In this document: positions 34,603-35,634 of the stretch, one piece after another
Numbering within the stretch: position 1 is the stretch's first letter
Layout of the letters: each line of letters begins with the position of its first letter
Source of the DNA: Atopobiaceae bacterium
GTDB taxonomy: Bacteria; Actinomycetota; Coriobacteriia; Coriobacteriales; Atopobiaceae
Length of the DNA: 35,634 nucleotides
Direction of reading: 5' to 3'
Assembly: GCA_022482785.1 (NCBI GenBank)
Contig: JAKVON010000019.1
Location: 1-35,634 of the forward strand
Position numbers and translations under genes: made by a program
Notes under the pieces: generated by a model
What the model was told of the DNA's origin: nothing
The model's input: the letters and a program-made list of their open reading frames with translations, nothing else
Database searches by the model: none

Positions 34603-35091
34603 CTAGCTCGCCCCGCCCAGCAGGTAGGTGAGGGGCGGCACCTTGTCGAAGACGACCTGCACCTGATAGATGCCATCGGTGTCGAAGCTGGCGTCGGTGG
34701 CGCAGACGTAGTAGAAGTCGCCGGTGCTCATGTTGCCTATCGACTTCGCGTTCGAGTCGAACGAGGAGGTGATCTGCGTGGGCTTGTCGGAGACCGAGGT
34801 GAGGGTGCCGACCTCGACGTTGACCATCTCGACGGGGAGGCCCTCCTTGAGGTGGCCGGCGTCGCTCGCCGGGACGTACACCTCCGACGTGCCGTCACGC
34901 GCGATGACGACGCATGTCGCCGACACGCTGATCTCGCCGAACGTCATCCAGAGCGCGAGCATGGCGAAGATGAGGACGACGGCGGCGAGGACCAGCCAGA
35001 CGGCGGGATTGGTGACCCTTATGTAGTCGTTGAGCTGGTCTGGGCTGCTGAGCCGATCCAGGCTCTTCTTTCTGAACAGGCTGGTGTTCAC
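34603..35091 (-). CDS. Short HlyD-like secretion adaptor of the NHLM export system
   Basis: The 162-residue product has a short basic cytoplasmic N-terminus, one TM helix at about residues 30-51 and an extracytoplasmic beta-rich domain ('VYVPASDAGHLKEGLPVEMVNVEV'), as in membrane fusion proteins of peptide exporters. It lacks the long coiled-coil hairpin of full HlyD adaptors (commonly over 300 residues), which suits a cell without an outer membrane. The start is GTG at 35091 with GGAGTGAT upstream; an ATG just upstream is out of frame. It leads the export operon, followed directly by the peptidase-ABC gene. It could also be a degenerate adaptor. Confidence 0.8.
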   Translation of the reverse strand: MNTSLFRKKSLDRLSSPDQLNDYIRVTNPAVWLVLAAVVLIFAMLALWMTFGEISVSATCVVIARDGTSEVYVPASDAGHLKEGLPVEMVNVEVGTLTSVSDKPTQITSSFDSNAKSIGNMSTGDFYYVCATDASFDTDGIYQVQVVFDKVPPLTYLLGGAS

Positions 35092-35182
35092 GGGCCATCA
35101 CTCCGGACGACGACACGCGCGTTCTCTTTTAGGGCAGAATAACCGCATGCGAGCAACTATACGTCAACGGCGGAACGCGCGT

Positions 35183-35206
35183 GGCGGCCTTCTCCCGCAG
35201 GCCGCC
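35183..35206 (+). other. Hairpin in the leader of the radical SAM gene
   Basis: GGCGGCCT at 35183-35190 pairs perfectly with AGGCCGCC at 35199-35206 across an eight-base loop, about 40 bases before the ATG at 35246. The divergent interval 35092-35245 must hold promoters for both the export operon and the maturase. The hairpin could tune maturase expression. Confidence 0.45.
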
Positions 35207-35245
35207 GGGTCTCCCGTTCCCACCGCCGCGACACTGGGGGATGCC

Positions 35246-35634
35246 ATGAGATACGTTCTTGCGGACAACGTGGCGCTTCGGTCCTGGAAGCTCGTCCCCT
35301 ATGCCTACTACGTGCGGGAGGAGACCTATGCGCGGGGCCTGACCGAGGCTGAGTTCGATCGGCTCCTGCTCTGTGACGGCGGGCACGAGCTTGCGGAGGA
35401 CGGCCTCATGCGCGACCTCGTCGACCGGGGGCTCGCGCGCGTGGCAGGCGAGGGCGAGGGGCTCTCGGAATGGCAGGGGCGCCTCGTCTGCCCCAACCGC
35501 TACTTCGCGCGCCTGTTCTGGTCGATCACCGAGAGGTGCTCCTACCGCTGCCTCCACTGCTACAACGCCGCCGACGAGTCCGACGGAACCGCCGAGTTCG
35601 CGTGGGAGGAGTGCCAGGACCTCGTCGCGCAGGC
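35246..35634 (+). CDS. Radical SAM peptide maturase (3' partial)
   Basis: The first 129 codons of a radical SAM enzyme that runs off the right edge. Residues 1-90 form a PqqD/RRE-like leader-binding region ('MRYVLADNVALRSWKLVPYAYYV...GLTEAEFDRLLLCDGG'). The cluster motif C98-x3-C102-x2-C105 (CSYRCLHC) follows. ATG at 35246 has GGGGG six bases upstream. The same frame is open back to an ATG at 35147, but that extension is Arg/Pro-rich and overlaps a leader hairpin, so I prefer 35246. A C-terminal SPASM or Twitch domain would be expected beyond the window. It probably modifies the Nif11-like peptide. Confidence 0.9.
   Translation, partial: MRYVLADNVALRSWKLVPYAYYVREETYARGLTEAEFDRLLLCDGGHELAEDGLMRDLVDRGLARVAGEGEGLSEWQGRLVCPNRYFARLFWSITERCSYRCLHCYNAADESDGTAEFAWEECQDLVAQ

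Noticed and set aside
30827..34606. Very long plus-strand open frame (about 1260 codons) opposite the export genes
   Set aside because: The minus strand encodes full ABC and C39 motifs in this interval; the plus frame has no recognisable domain.

Overview
The window is GC-rich, densely coding DNA from a bacterium. The gene content and style suggest an anaerobic Actinomycetota of class Coriobacteriia (Olsenella/Atopobiaceae-like). That placement is inferred from high GC, two ECF vitamin transport modules, an NfnAB-type electron-bifurcating pair, a ferredoxin-like flavinylated membrane protein with ApbE, and a Nif11-type RiPP system. No rRNA or marker search was possible, so it is not proven.

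Layout. Bases 1-3221 (+) hold the end of an ECF module (fused double ATPase, EcfT) followed by truA. An elaborate inverted-repeat element separates truA from a convergent DUF4143 ATPase (3410-4705, -), which has a 23-bp tandem repeat just upstream of its start. Bases 5019-8040 (+) carry a heavy-metal/manganese permease of the ArsP_2 type, an anchored LytR/LCP-like envelope protein (both frame-disrupted) and a family 2 glycosyltransferase. Bases 8071-10565 (-) carry a two-TM potassium channel, a Gly/Gln/Pro-rich repeat protein, a DUF421 membrane protein and a DUF89 phosphatase-like protein. Bases 10872-16170 (-) carry nfnB-nfnA and the tightly packed glmU-prs-pth cluster. A GT39-like membrane glycosyltransferase (16419-18083, +) converges on an acyl-CoA ligase preceded by its probable XRE/cupin regulator (18100-20560, -). 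Next come tRNA-Gln and a peptidoglycan-binding-repeat protein.

Bases 21717-29510 (-) read, in transcription order: FMN riboswitch, ribU, ecfA, ecfA, ecfT, a 4Fe-4S/FMN-binding membrane protein, apbE, galE, and a polyprenyl diphosphate synthase. The riboflavin importer next to a covalent-flavin carrier and its flavin transferase suggests one flavin supply-and-use neighbourhood.

The right end (29772-35634) is a RiPP locus. It contains a 73-aa Nif11-like leader peptide ending Gly-Gly-Arg-Lys-Cys, so only three residues follow the double-glycine site. It also contains an NHLM-type export set (ATPase/permease, C39-peptidase ABC transporter, very short HlyD-like adaptor) and the first 129 codons of a divergent radical SAM maturase that runs off the window. 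This is the most unusual part of the window.

Five genes need about ten single-base indels to read through, including two conserved housekeeping enzymes (galE and the polyprenyl synthase). I read these as probable assembly or sequencing errors rather than decay.
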